From Cyanobium sp. E1_MAG_00006 (lineage in GTDB: Bacteria; Cyanobacteriota; Cyanobacteriia; PCC-6307; Cyanobiaceae): 64,000 nt of DNA. The stretch covers positions 109,640 through 173,639 of the forward strand of contig JAIYAQ010000006.1 in the NCBI GenBank assembly GCA_027488975.1, written 5' to 3'. How positions within the stretch are numbered: the first letter of the stretch is position 1; the number at the start of each line of letters is the position of its first letter. Of this stretch, positions 44,101 to 56,100 are shown piece after piece. The notes below the pieces were generated by a model. The model did no database searches, was not told where the DNA came from, and was given only the letters and a program-made list of their open reading frames with translations. A program made the translations under genes and the position numbers.

Positions 44101-47100
44101 AGCGGCTCACGATCACGGCCGACAACCGCTCCAACATCTGGAGCATGGCGGTAGGCCTGGCCGGCAGCAGTGCAGGGGGCGGCACCACGCCAAGCACCGG
44201 CAACACCAATGCCGTTGGTGTGGCAGGGAGTGTTTCACTCAACCAGCAAACGGGGACGACACGGGCGCGGCTCATCGACAGCAGTATCACCACCAACAGC
44301 GGTGGAACGGGCAGGGGGGATGTGCGCATCCGCGCTCAGGATGGCGCCACCATTTTTGCCCTGGCTGGGGCCGTTTCCATCAGTCTGGCCAAGGGCAGCA
44401 CCAGTGGTGCCACCGCGGCGTCGGCTGGCGCTGCCATCGCCGTAAACAAAGTGAGCGGCACCACGGAAGCGAAGGTGCAATCCAGCACAGTTCTGATCGA
44501 CGCCAACGCTTACTCGCGATTCGAACTCACAGCAAACTTCAAGGGAGCAATCAAGGCATTCACCGTGGCTGGTGCAGGCGCCATGGCCAGCGGCGGCAGC
44601 TCAGGCTCGGGTGTGAGCGGAACCCTCGCTGGTGCCGGCTCCGTGAATGTGATCGACGCCAGCACAACGGCCTCGCTCAACAGCACAACACTCACAACAC
44701 CGGGCACGGTGGCCGTCCTGGCCAATGACACCTCGACGATCATCGCCGGTGCAGGTGTCGTCGCCGTCTCGATCGGCGTGAGCGCGTCGAGTGGCACAGC
44801 TGCCGGTGTGGGCCTGGGTGCCTCATTTGCGGTCAACAGCATCGGCTCCTCAGGCAATCGCTCCACACTCACCGCCTTGATCGATGGTTCCAACCTGAGT
44901 GTGGGTGGAACAGCCAGCAGCGGTCAGGTGTCAGCCCAGGCGGTGAGGGTTGAAGCCAACGCCGAAGCCACGATCTTCAGTGTGGCGGCTGGGGCTGTTG
45001 TCGGGGCTGCCTCAGGAAACACCGGCACGGCGGTCGCGGGTAGCGGGGCTGGATCGGCCTCGGTGAACGAAACCTACAAAACCACGACAGCCCGGATCAG
45101 CAGTAGCACGGTCACCACCGCGGCTGCAGGAGCAGGGCTGGCCGTGCTCGCCAGCAACGATTCCTCGATCCGAGCCACGGCCGGAACGGTTCAACTCCAA
45201 CTCAGCCGCAGCACCAGCGGCAGCGCCGGTGGCCTGGGCTTGGGCATCTCGCTGTCCATCAATACCATCTCCGACACGGCTCTTGCAGCCGTCGACAACA
45301 GCACCATCAACGTGAATGGGGCGGTTTCGGTGGAAGCCAAGAGTGTTGAGGCGGATATCCGTGCACTCTCATTTGGGGTAGCCGTAGGCGCCAGCCAGAC
45401 CGCCAGCGGCAGTTTCAGCTTTGCGGCCAATGCCACGGGGGCAGTAAGCCTCAATGAAATCTCCAATACCGTGGAGGCCCGCATCCGCAACGATGCTGCT
45501 GTTGGTGCCGCGAATAACAAAACATTCACCGCCACCGGTGTCATCTCGCTGAAGGCCAGTGACAACTCCCTCATCGATGCCACAGCCATCGCCGCATCGG
45601 CGTCGATCGCCCTGGGGGGAGACACCTCGGCAGCGATCTCCATCGGCATGGCTTTGGCTGAGAACACGATCGCTAATACCGTAAAAGCAAGCATTATCAA
45701 CACGGCCGTTGCAAACAATGGCAATGCACTGAATCTGGAGGCCAGCAGCAGCGGCAGCATCAAGGCCATTGTTGTGGCTGCCGCTGCCTCAGTGGCCGGC
45801 GGAAAAACCAACGGCATCGCTGTCGCCGGCGGCTCAGCCGTGGCGACCAACGTCATCCTTACCGACACCACGGCATCGGCGGAGGGGAGTCAGTTGGGTC
45901 GCAGCGGCGCTGCCTATGGAGTCGGCACCGTCTCAATCAAAGCCACCAGCACAGGCGAAATCAACGCTGAGGTGGGCGCCATCGCGGTGGCCGCCGCCTA
46001 TGGCGCCACCACGGGTGTAGGTGTGGCCATCGGCGTCTCCGTTGCCCGCAACTACATCGGATGGAATCCAGCAGCGGTCAACACGGCGGCGAACTACGAC
46101 TCGTCGAGCACCTCCGTGGGCACCCTGGCTACAGGGCAAACCGTGAAAATCAGTTCCGGGGCGCTGGATGGTGAGGTGTACGAATACATCGGCACCACGC
46201 GTAGCAGCGTTGACCTCAGCGTTGAGAACTACCGCGACACCAGCAGCTGGAAGCACCGCGGAGTGAACAGCCAGAGCGCCGATGTCCAAGCAGTCCTGCT
46301 GAACAGCAGTATCACGTCCTCCGGAGCTCTCAGCCTTGAAGCAAGCTCCACAGCCTCAATCAAGGCCACAATCTGGGCTGCCGCAGTAGGCCTCGCCGGT
46401 GGCGGCACCACAGGTGTGGGCGTGAGTGGTGCCGGCGTCTACGCCGACAACAGAATCAAAACTGTTGTAAAAGCGGCGATCGAGGGTGACGGTTCCAACG
46501 CCGCCACCGACGGCATCAGCGCCAGCAGCATCAGCCTGCTGGCCAGTGATTCCGCCAGCATTGATGCCAGGGCCCAAGCCGTAGCCATTGCAGCAGCATT
46601 CGGAGGCACCTCCGGCGTTGCCGTTGCTCTGGGTATCAGCCTGGCATTCAACGAGGTGGATGTCGACAGCCAGGCTTACATCAAGGACGCCGATGAAGGC
46701 CTGATCACCACTGGGGCCATCTCCGTACGCGCCCTATCGCAGGGGCGAGATCTAGGCACCATCGCCACGGGGGGATCACTCACCACCACCAACCTCGACG
46801 ATGCCACCCGCACGGATCAGGACAATCCGAACACGTCTGGCACCAATGAAGAGACGCTCGATCGCAGCGGTGACCAAGCTACATTGACCGCGCTGGCCAA
46901 TGCCCTAGTGACCAAGGGCGTTGATGTGCTGCCTGACTACGAATACACCTCCACGAATTCGTATGGAGTGAGCGTGCAGGAAGGCACGCGTGTACGCGTC
47001 GGCAACCTGGTGTACCGCTACATCGCAGGTACCGGTGGGGTCCTAAATCTCAGCAGTCAGAACTACAGCGACACAACCAAGTGGGCTGCCTATGAGCTGA

Positions 47101-50100
47101 AAGTCAGCCAAATTGAACCTGGCAAGCGCTGGTCGGTTCTGGCGGGTAATGGCAGCACCTACACCCTCACCATGGAGGGCAGCAATCTCAGGGTATCCGG
47201 CAACACTATCAATGCCAGCGCATCGGCCACCTCACTGGCCCTTGGCCTGGGCGGTACCACCGGTATCGCCGTAAGTGGAGCAGGGGCGTATGCACAAAAC
47301 GTGGTGCTCAGCCGTGCCCGCGCTTTTGGTGATAACAGCGTATTGAAGGCAGACGGAGCTGTTGATCTTTCGGCAAGTAGTACTTCGGGCATTGCGGCCA
47401 CCATTTCCTCCTTTGCGCTGAGTGTGGGAGGCGGGGGCACAACAGGCGCTGGGGTTTCGATTGGAGCCGCGATCGCCCGCAACGCGATTGGCGTGAGCAT
47501 TGACGGTGATCTCAGCACACCCACTGGCGCCATTGAGGCCTACCTGAACAATTCCTCGCTGAGCAACAGCACTGGAACTGGCAGTAGTGGATTGCTGAGC
47601 ATTACGGCAACGGCAGCACAAGGCATCCAGGCGGTGGTTCTCAGCACCTCTGTGGCCCTGGCTGGCGGAGGTACCACTGGTGTTGGCCTGGCCGGTTCCG
47701 GCGTGGAAGCCACCAACAAGATCGCCGTCAAGGTGGGGTCGTGGATCGAGGCTGATCGCAGCAGTGGCTTGGCTGCCGCAGGGCTCAATCTCACGGCCAC
47801 GGATCGATCGGCCATCAACAGTGAAGCCGGTGCCGTGGCTTTGGCAGCGGCTCTCGGTGGAACGGGCGGTGTGGCGATTTCGGTGGGTGTATCACTGGCC
47901 CGCAATACGATCGCCAATCAAGTACTGGCTGAAATCAAGAATGCGGATGGAGATGGGAATACAAGCACCGCAGACTTCGGGATACGCGCAGGAGGTTCTG
48001 GTATCAGCCTTATCGCTGATGAGCAGGCTTGGATCCGCACAAATGCATCAGCGGCAGCCATTACGGCCGCATTCGGTGGCACGGCTGGGGTAGGCCTCAG
48101 TGGTGCGGGGGCTGAAGCTAACAACGTGATTCTCACCAGCAATCAGGCCAGGGTGAGTGGAAGCCTGATCAGCAGCAACGGAAAAGTAGATGTCAAGGCA
48201 ACCAACACAGCAGCAATCGATGCAACCATAGAGAGCAGTGCTTTTTCGCTCGCAGTTGGCGGAACTGTGGGTGTAGGCGCCTCAATTGGTGCCGCCGTAG
48301 CCCACAACAGCATTGGCTGGGCTGCGACCTCAACGAATCCCACTTACACAACGGCTAACAATCCTGATTCGATCAGTAATGGCAACACCGTTGGCATCGA
48401 AGCGGGAGCCAGAGGAGGCCAGGTTTACAGATACATCGGCAGCTCTTCGTTGGCACGTCCCTCATCGGGATCGGATGCCAGCCGCTGGCTGAAGCGCCTG
48501 AACTTCTCCGACACCAGCCTTTGGGAGCTGGTCAGCCTGAGCAAGGTCGGCAGCCCTACAACGGCTCAGATCCTGAACTCAGCCGTCACGGCCAGCGGAG
48601 CCCTCACACTCGACGCCATCAGTCATCAGACCATCAACGCCAGGGTCAAATCGGGCTCTGTCGCTCTCTCGGGCGGCCAAGTAGGGGTGGCCCTCAGCGG
48701 TGCGGGCTCTTCAGCAGAAAATCGGATCGCCGCACAAACCAGCGCCACCATTGAGGGCGATAAGGACAATCGCGGAATCAGCTCCGGAAGCCTGACGATC
48801 ACAGCTGAGAACCGTTCGGCAATCGAAGCCGATGTTCAGTCGTCGGCTGTAGCGGCCTCGGTTGGAGTAGTGGGCGTGGGCCTAGCGGTGGGGATATCAC
48901 TGGCCCAGAACAGGATTGATGCCGACGTATTGGCCTCGATCACGGATGTTGACGCGGGTGTTTCCAGCGGTGCCATCAGCATCCGAGCAAAAGAATTCGC
49001 CACCATTCGGGCCAGTAGCGCAGCTGCGGCAGTGGCCATTGCTGCTGGTGCCGTGGGTGTGGCCGTGAGTGGCGGCGGTGGTGATGCCGTGAACGTGATT
49101 AGTGGCAGCGCCAAAGCCACCATCACGAACAGCGTGGTGACCAGTAGCGGGGCTGTTGAGATCGCAGCCAACAACAGTTCCACCATCAACGCAGAGATCA
49201 AGGCTTCAGCCGTATCTGTGGCCGGTGGGGTATATAGCGGTGCCATTGCCATCGGGGTTGCAACGGCACGCAACTTCATCGGTTACGCACTCGATGGCAG
49301 CGACGATGCCGTGGATGTGGCAGCCACGATCACCAACAGCCGGATCAACGCGACCGGCTCCTTGAGTGTGCTGGCTGATTCCACCGCCAGCATCAAGGCA
49401 GAGGTGAAGGCCAGCGCCAACGCCGTGGCAGCCGGCGGACTGGCGGTTGGGGCTGCGGCTACAGGAGCCTCCTCTGATAACAGGATACGTACCCTTATCA
49501 AAGCCAGCGTCAATGGTGACACCGTTGCCAGCGTGCATGGCATCAATGCTGGCTCCGTGCTGGTACGCGCTCAAGATACCTCCAGCATTCGCGCCATCAC
49601 AGCCACCAGCGCCGTTGCAGTGGCTGTAGGAGCCTTCAGCGGAGGCCTCACCATTGGCGTGGGACTGGCACGAAACACCATCGACAATGAAGTAGAAGCT
49701 TCCGTATTGAATGTGGATGGATCGAGCTCCACCAGCGACTACGGATTGACAACAACGGGCGACATCACCGTACAGGCAGTTAGTCAGTCAACAATTGAAG
49801 CCAGGGCATCAGCCTCATCCGTCGCCGTCGGTGTGGGATTGGTGGGCGTGGCGGTTAGCGGGGCTGGAGCGGAATCGACCAATGTCATTCTCTCTAAAAC
49901 TTATGCCAAAGTCCAAAACAGTGACTTGACTTCGGGCCGTGATGTAGCCATCACATCGGCCAACACCTCCACAATCACTGCTGACATCGTCTCGGCAGCT
50001 ACTTCAGTCGGCGCCGGTGCAATCGGCGTCGGCGTTTCGATCGGCACATCCCTAGCCAGAAATCTGATCGGCATCACGGCTGCCGGCAGCAATGATCTGT

Positions 50101-53100
50101 TTGAGACAGTTGCTACAAGCAGCAACTCCAGCATCAATGCTGTTCGAAACCTCACGATCACGGCGAATTCGACAGCCACAATCCGGGCCAAGGTTGATTC
50201 TGCCTCAGTGGCCGTGGCGGCAGGGGGCCTGGTGGGCGTGGCCATGGGTGGCGCTGGCGCATCAGCCGACAATCGAATCGCACTGCTCACCAAGGCCACG
50301 ATTGAAGGCGACAAAGACAACCGCGGCATCAGCTCCGGCAGCCTCACGATCAAGGCAGAAGATGGCTCTCTCATTAATGCTGACGTCCTGTCGTCGGCAG
50401 TAAGCGCCACAGTTGGAGCTGTGGGGGTGGGCCTAGCGGTCGGGGTCTCTGTGGCCCAGAACCAGATCGATGCAGACGTTCTGGCCTCGATCATCAATGT
50501 GGATGCTGGCGTCTCCAGCGGTGCCGTCAGCATCACGGCGCAAGAATCCGCCGTGATCGAGGCCAGCTGTGCGGCAGCGGCCGTCGCCATCGCCGGTGGC
50601 GTCGTGGGTGTGGCGGTCAGTGGCGGCGGCGCCGATGCGCTCAATGTGATCAGCGGCGGCGCTATCGCCACCATCGAGGGCAGCCTCGTTAGCAGCCGCG
50701 GCGGTCTCACCTTGAAGGCGGAGAACTCCTCCAGCATCGATGCTGTTGTGCGGGCCTCGGCGGTTTCCGCGGCTGGAGGTGCATTGAGCGGTGCCATCGG
50801 CATCGGCGTGAGCCTGGCCCGCAACCTCATCGGCCGCGGTCTCGATGGCGGTGACGATGCCCTCGCTGTGCGGGCCTCGATCAACAACAGCAGCGTCGAT
50901 GCCGCCGGCGCCCTCAGTCTCGAATCGGTCTCCGAGGCCGACATCGAGGCGAAGGTGGAGGCCAGCGCCGTCGCGGCGGCCGGAGGTGGTATTGCCCTGG
51001 GTGGAGCGGGAGCTGGCGCATCAACCGAGAACACGATCCGCACCCTGATCAAGGCCCTCGTAGATGGCGACAGTGTGGGCGGCCGCCATGGCATCAATGC
51101 CTCCTCGGCCCGGATCCGGGCCGAAGACGTCTCCACCATCCGGGCGCTCACGGGCAGTTCCGGACTGGCTGCCACCGCGGGAGGGCTGGCGGGCAGTGTG
51201 GCGATCGCCGTGGGTCTGGCTCGCAACACCATCGATAACGAGGTGGAGGCCTCGGTGCTGTCACTGGATGGCTCGCCCGCTCTGAGCGGTGATGCCGGTC
51301 TCAGTACCGCTCCCGACTACATCAGCACCGCTGGAACGGTGGCGCTGCAGGCGAACGATCGGGTCCAGATCGCCTCCAACGGCATCACCCCACGCTTTGA
51401 CACCAGCTCCCTGGGATCGAGCAATGGCGTCAAGAAGTTGGCGCTGCAGCAAGGGGATCTGGTGCGCTTCGAGGTCGACTACGACTCGGCCCCCACGGCG
51501 GGCTCAGCGAATCCCGTGCCCCTGCGCACGGGCAACTTCGTGCAGCGGTTGAGCTCCGGCGGCACCGGCGGGGAGGTGGGGGCCGTCTACCGCTACATCG
51601 GCGACTCGGTGCCCAGCATGAATGCTGAAGATCTGATCGATCTGTCGGCAGCCAACTACGGCGACACCGCAAAATGGCAGAAGGTCAATGGAACGGCCGG
51701 TGCTGTCTATCGCTACGCCGGTGCGAGCAGCAGCTTTGATTTCGACTATTCCAATACCTCGGCGACGCTGGTAAAAGACAGCACCAGGGTGCGCAAGGGT
51801 GATCTCGTTTACCTCTACAAAGGTGATAACCGCAGCGCCGTCAATCTCGCCGAGGACGATGAATACGATGCTTCTAATTGGGAGTTGATAGGCATTGACA
51901 TCCGCGCCCAGGATTTCAGCAATGCATCCAATTGGACACAGGTTGGAGGCAACGCCGGTGCTATCTACCTCTACAAGGGCAGCGCGGCAAGCCGTGATCT
52001 GCGTGCTCAGAATTACGCCGATTCCAGCCTCTGGGAGTTGATGAGCGTCGGCGACATCAGGATCGAGGCTGTCAGCCGCGCCACCATTGACGCTAGGGCC
52101 TCCGCAGCTTCCGTGGCCGCGGCGCTCAGCGGCCTTGGTTCACTTTCCCTCTCGGGAGCCGGAGCGGAATCCACCAACGTGATTCTTTCCAAGGTCCGCG
52201 CCACCGCCCAGAACAGTGACTTGCGCACGGCCGGCGACCTAGTGATCAGCGCCGACGACATATCAACGATCACGGCCGACATCGTGTCTGCGGCCGTGGC
52301 CGTCAGTGGTGGCGCTCTCGCCTTCAGCGCAGCGGTGGGTGCCTCTCTGGCCAGGAATCTGATCGGTTACACGGCCACAGGCACTCAGGATTCGCTGGAG
52401 GTTTCCGCCACGGCCACCAACATCTCCGCTGTCGTTGGGCGCAACCTCTCACTCAGCGCCAGTGAGAACGCCACGATCGAGGCCGATGTGGTGGCGGCTG
52501 CTGTGGCGGTCGCTGGCGGCGCCATCGGGCTCAGCGGCGCCGGCGCCGGCTCCCACACCGTCAACCGAATCAGCACCCGCGTGCGCGCCGGCATCGACGG
52601 CAGCCGCACCAACCCCATCGAGGTCGGCGCCCGCGCCGTGATCAGCGCCACAGATACTTCCACGGTGACCGCCTTCGCCGGCGCCGCGTCGGTAGCTACC
52701 TCTGTTGGCGTGGTCGCCTCGGGCTCCCTCGCAATCGGAGTCGCGATTGCCGACAACAGCATTGGCAACGTCGTGGAAGCTACGTTGAGCGGGGTCACCC
52801 TCAGCGGCGCGGCCGGTGGCGTCAGCCTGGTCGCCGATGAGGCTGCCACGGTGGGGGCCCGGGCGCAGGCGTCGGCTGTGAGTGCCAGCTACGGTGGTGT
52901 TTCTCTCAGTGGCGGCGGTGCCCGCACCAGGGCTGACATCGGCTCCATCACCGGAGCCAGGATCACCGGCAGCACCCTCACTCTCAGCGGCGATCTCAGC
53001 CTCCGGGCAGAGGACACCAGCCGGGCCAGCTCCAGGGTGGATGTCACCTCGGTGAGTTTTGGGGTGATCGCTGCCGCCGCGGCTGGATCCGACGCGGCGG

Positions 53101-56100
53101 CCACCTTGACCCCAACGGTGGATGCCAGCGTCAGCAACTCCACGATCGATGCTGCATCCCTCTCGATCCTGGCCAGCGCCGATCCATCGGCTGCCGTGGA
53201 AGCCCGCGGCTTCAGTCTCAGCAGCGGCGCCTCCGTGGGCGTGTCGAAGGCGGTCGCGATCGTCACCCCGACAATCACAGCCTCTCTGGGCAGCAGCGGC
53301 AGCGGCCGTATCAGGGCGGCATCGGTGCAGGTGTCGGCCCGGCAGATCACACCCGGAGATACCGTTAATCAGGATCGCAGCGCTTCTGCAAAGGCCACCG
53401 GATCCGCTGGTGGGCTATTGCTCGGCTTCGATGCAACCTTCACCCAGGCCATCAACAACGGTAGTGTTTCTGCGTATCTGGCGAACAACTCAACCCTCGA
53501 CATCACTGGCCTCACCACGGTCGAGGCCAGTAACAACACCCAGCAGTATGCAGAGTCGACCAGCGATGCCTTCGGCCTGATTGCAGTTGGCGTAACCAAG
53601 GCAGAAGCGAGGGCCGCCACTGCAACCAAGGCCTACCTCGGCACCGGCGTCAGGCTCACCGGCGGCGGACTCTCGGTGATCGCTGAGGGCAACGATACCA
53701 ACATCACCTCCACCGTCGCCGGAGCGGGTGGTCTGGGAGCCGGCGCCTCCGTCCAGGCCTCAACCACGAACAACAGCACAGTCACCGCGGAGATCGAAGC
53801 CGGCAGCGCAGGACGCATCATTGATCTGAGCAGCCGAGGCAACGGCCAGTTCAGCTTGCAGGCCACGCACATCGCCACATTCAATGCCCGTCAGCGCGCT
53901 AATGCCTCGGGCTTCATTTCAGGGGCTGGAGCTAACACAAGCCACAACATCACCTCCAATGTCACAGCGGCGATTGCCAATGGGGTGGTGATCAAGGCGA
54001 AGACGATCGAGGTGGATGCCGTCAACTCGATTGCCAAGCCGTCATGGAGTGGTGGAAGCGCCAACCTCGATGGTGCCGCAAAGGCTCTGGCCAGCGGAGC
54101 CGGGGTTGGCAGCAGCACCAACCTGAGTTTGACCACGTTGATCAACGTGGGGGACGCCGATCTGATCGCAACGGAAGACGCCAGTGCCGCCAGCGTCCTG
54201 AGGCTGGAGGCACGCAATCGCTTCGATGCGGTTGAGCGCATGGCCTTCCAGGCCGCAGGCCTGGGCTCCGGGGTGTCGATGAACACGAGCATTAAGGCAC
54301 TGACTGACATCGCCAGGGTTCAGATCGGCAGCGGAGCCCTCCTGCGTGCCGCCGGCAAGGCGACGATTAGTGCCCGTGGTGGGGCCGACATCACGATTGC
54401 CGCCAGTGCTGAAGCCAATGGAGCAGTCGGTGTGGTCAAGGGTGACTCCACCATTGATCTGCGGCCACTCAATGAGGTGCTGATCGGGAACAATGCCAGA
54501 ATAATTGCCGCAGACGATCTGTGGATCTCAGCAGGCACCAGCGCCGACTATCAATACGATTTCTACAGTCTGAAGGCGAATTTCGACTCCTATTCGCAGG
54601 CGGCGATTCCCGTTGACGACATTGACGCCCATGCCTATGTCTTCAGCAGGAACAACATCACGATCAATACCGGTGCTCTGCTCCAGAGTGCCGGCGATCT
54701 GCGCCTGCATGCCGAGAAGCTGGGGTACAACGATCTCACAGCCCGAGCCAAGGGCCACAGCTGGGCCGCCAATGCCTTCAGTTCACCGAGCACGGCAGAA
54801 AACGGCGACCTGCTGAGTGAATCCCAGGCCTTGATCACCAACAACGGGACCGTTGAGACCGGCATCACCCGCAACCAGTCGCTGCGACTGACGGCCTGGG
54901 ATCCTGCAACCCAACGGATTACGGGTTACATCGCCAGCCAGGGCATCGCCGAGAAGGCCATCGCCACAGCTCGTTCGGGCAACAACATCTCTGAGACCAG
55001 CTTCACGCTCACCTACGACGGCATCGACTACACAGTCAATGTAGGAGCCAGCAATCAGAGCACTGCAGCTGCCCTCGCATCACACATCCAGAGCGCTGTC
55101 AATGCAGCGATCGGAACCAATGGCGCCGTGCTCGTGACAACCAACAGCTCCGGTGTGATCGGCTTTGATCTGCCCGCGGGCGCCAACCATGTGCTCGGCA
55201 GCTTCGATCCAGGCTTCACGACACAGTCTGTCGATGTCAAGTCCGGCCTGTTCAGCCAGCTCACCTACGCCCAACAGCAGAAGTCTCTCTATCCCAACAA
55301 CGCCACGCTGCAGAGTTTCTACGCCAACGAAATTACAAGAATTACCAACGAACTCACCGCTTTAGGTTTGATGGAGCGTGTCGACTCCAACGGAAATACG
55401 GTGAACTCAGGCGGCACCCTGGTGCCGGTAGAGCGCAGCTCCTTCGCAGTGGTGATCAACCCGATCAATGCCAGTGCCGGTGAGATCGATATCCGCTCAG
55501 ATCAGGTGGCCGGCAGTGGGCGTTGGATCGCACCAGGCGACGTCAACGTCACCATCACCAATGACACGGCCGCCTTCCTGCAGATCCGGGGCATCACCAT
55601 CTCCCAGGGCAGTGGTGGTTTGCGCTTCAACGGTGAAGCTCTCGATGGCGCCACCCTGAGCGCCCGCAACCAGAGCCTCAATGCCAAGAACCAGGGCAAC
55701 GTCGATCTCGACAACCAATACAACAGGAGTTCACTCAGCGACAGCATTGGAAGTCGGGCCACAGCGGCGTTTGCCGAAGCGCCAAGCCCCTCGAGTGCAG
55801 GCTCACCCAGCATCACCATTGAGAACACATTCATTCCCGGCAGCCGCTACGCGAATATCAATACCGTTGCAGCTGGCTACGACGATTCGACCTGGAACGA
55901 TATCACCATTCTCGGTTCTGCTGGAGCAGGCATCGGCATCAATGCCCCTACGGCGAATCTGACGATCAAGATGCCAACAGCTGGCAAGGGGGATTACTAC
56001 CAATATGGTTCGATCACCACGGCTAGCACCTCCATCGTTGCCGGAGGTGCAATCTATATCGGCCCTGTTTCCCAACATGAGGTGTCAGGCAAGCCCTACA

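Larger units (their letters stand above)
43090..53650 (+). repeat. Ala/Gly/Val/Ser-rich repeat array of ~60-70-residue units
   Basis: About 10.5 kb of units that each start with N-x-I, pass through a strand-rich polar part (xxGxLxIxAxxxSxIxA) and end in a small-residue hydrophobic stretch such as AVAVGAFSGGLTIGVGLAR or VGVAVSGAGA. Two kinds of unit ending alternate: GVSLARN-like and SGAGAxxxN-like. Units are diverged enough to be distinct in sequence but keep the layout. Confidence 0.85.

Noticed and set aside
49901..51232. A 443-codon frame on the minus strand inside the giant gene
   Set aside because: It mirrors the Ala/Gly/Ser-rich repeats; its translation is low-complexity and many similar antisense frames exist across the same region.
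43090..53650. Hydrophobic Ala/Val/Gly stretches as transmembrane helices
   Set aside because: They recur every ~65 residues in a repeat with beta-like alternation; dozens of helices in an RTX protein are implausible.
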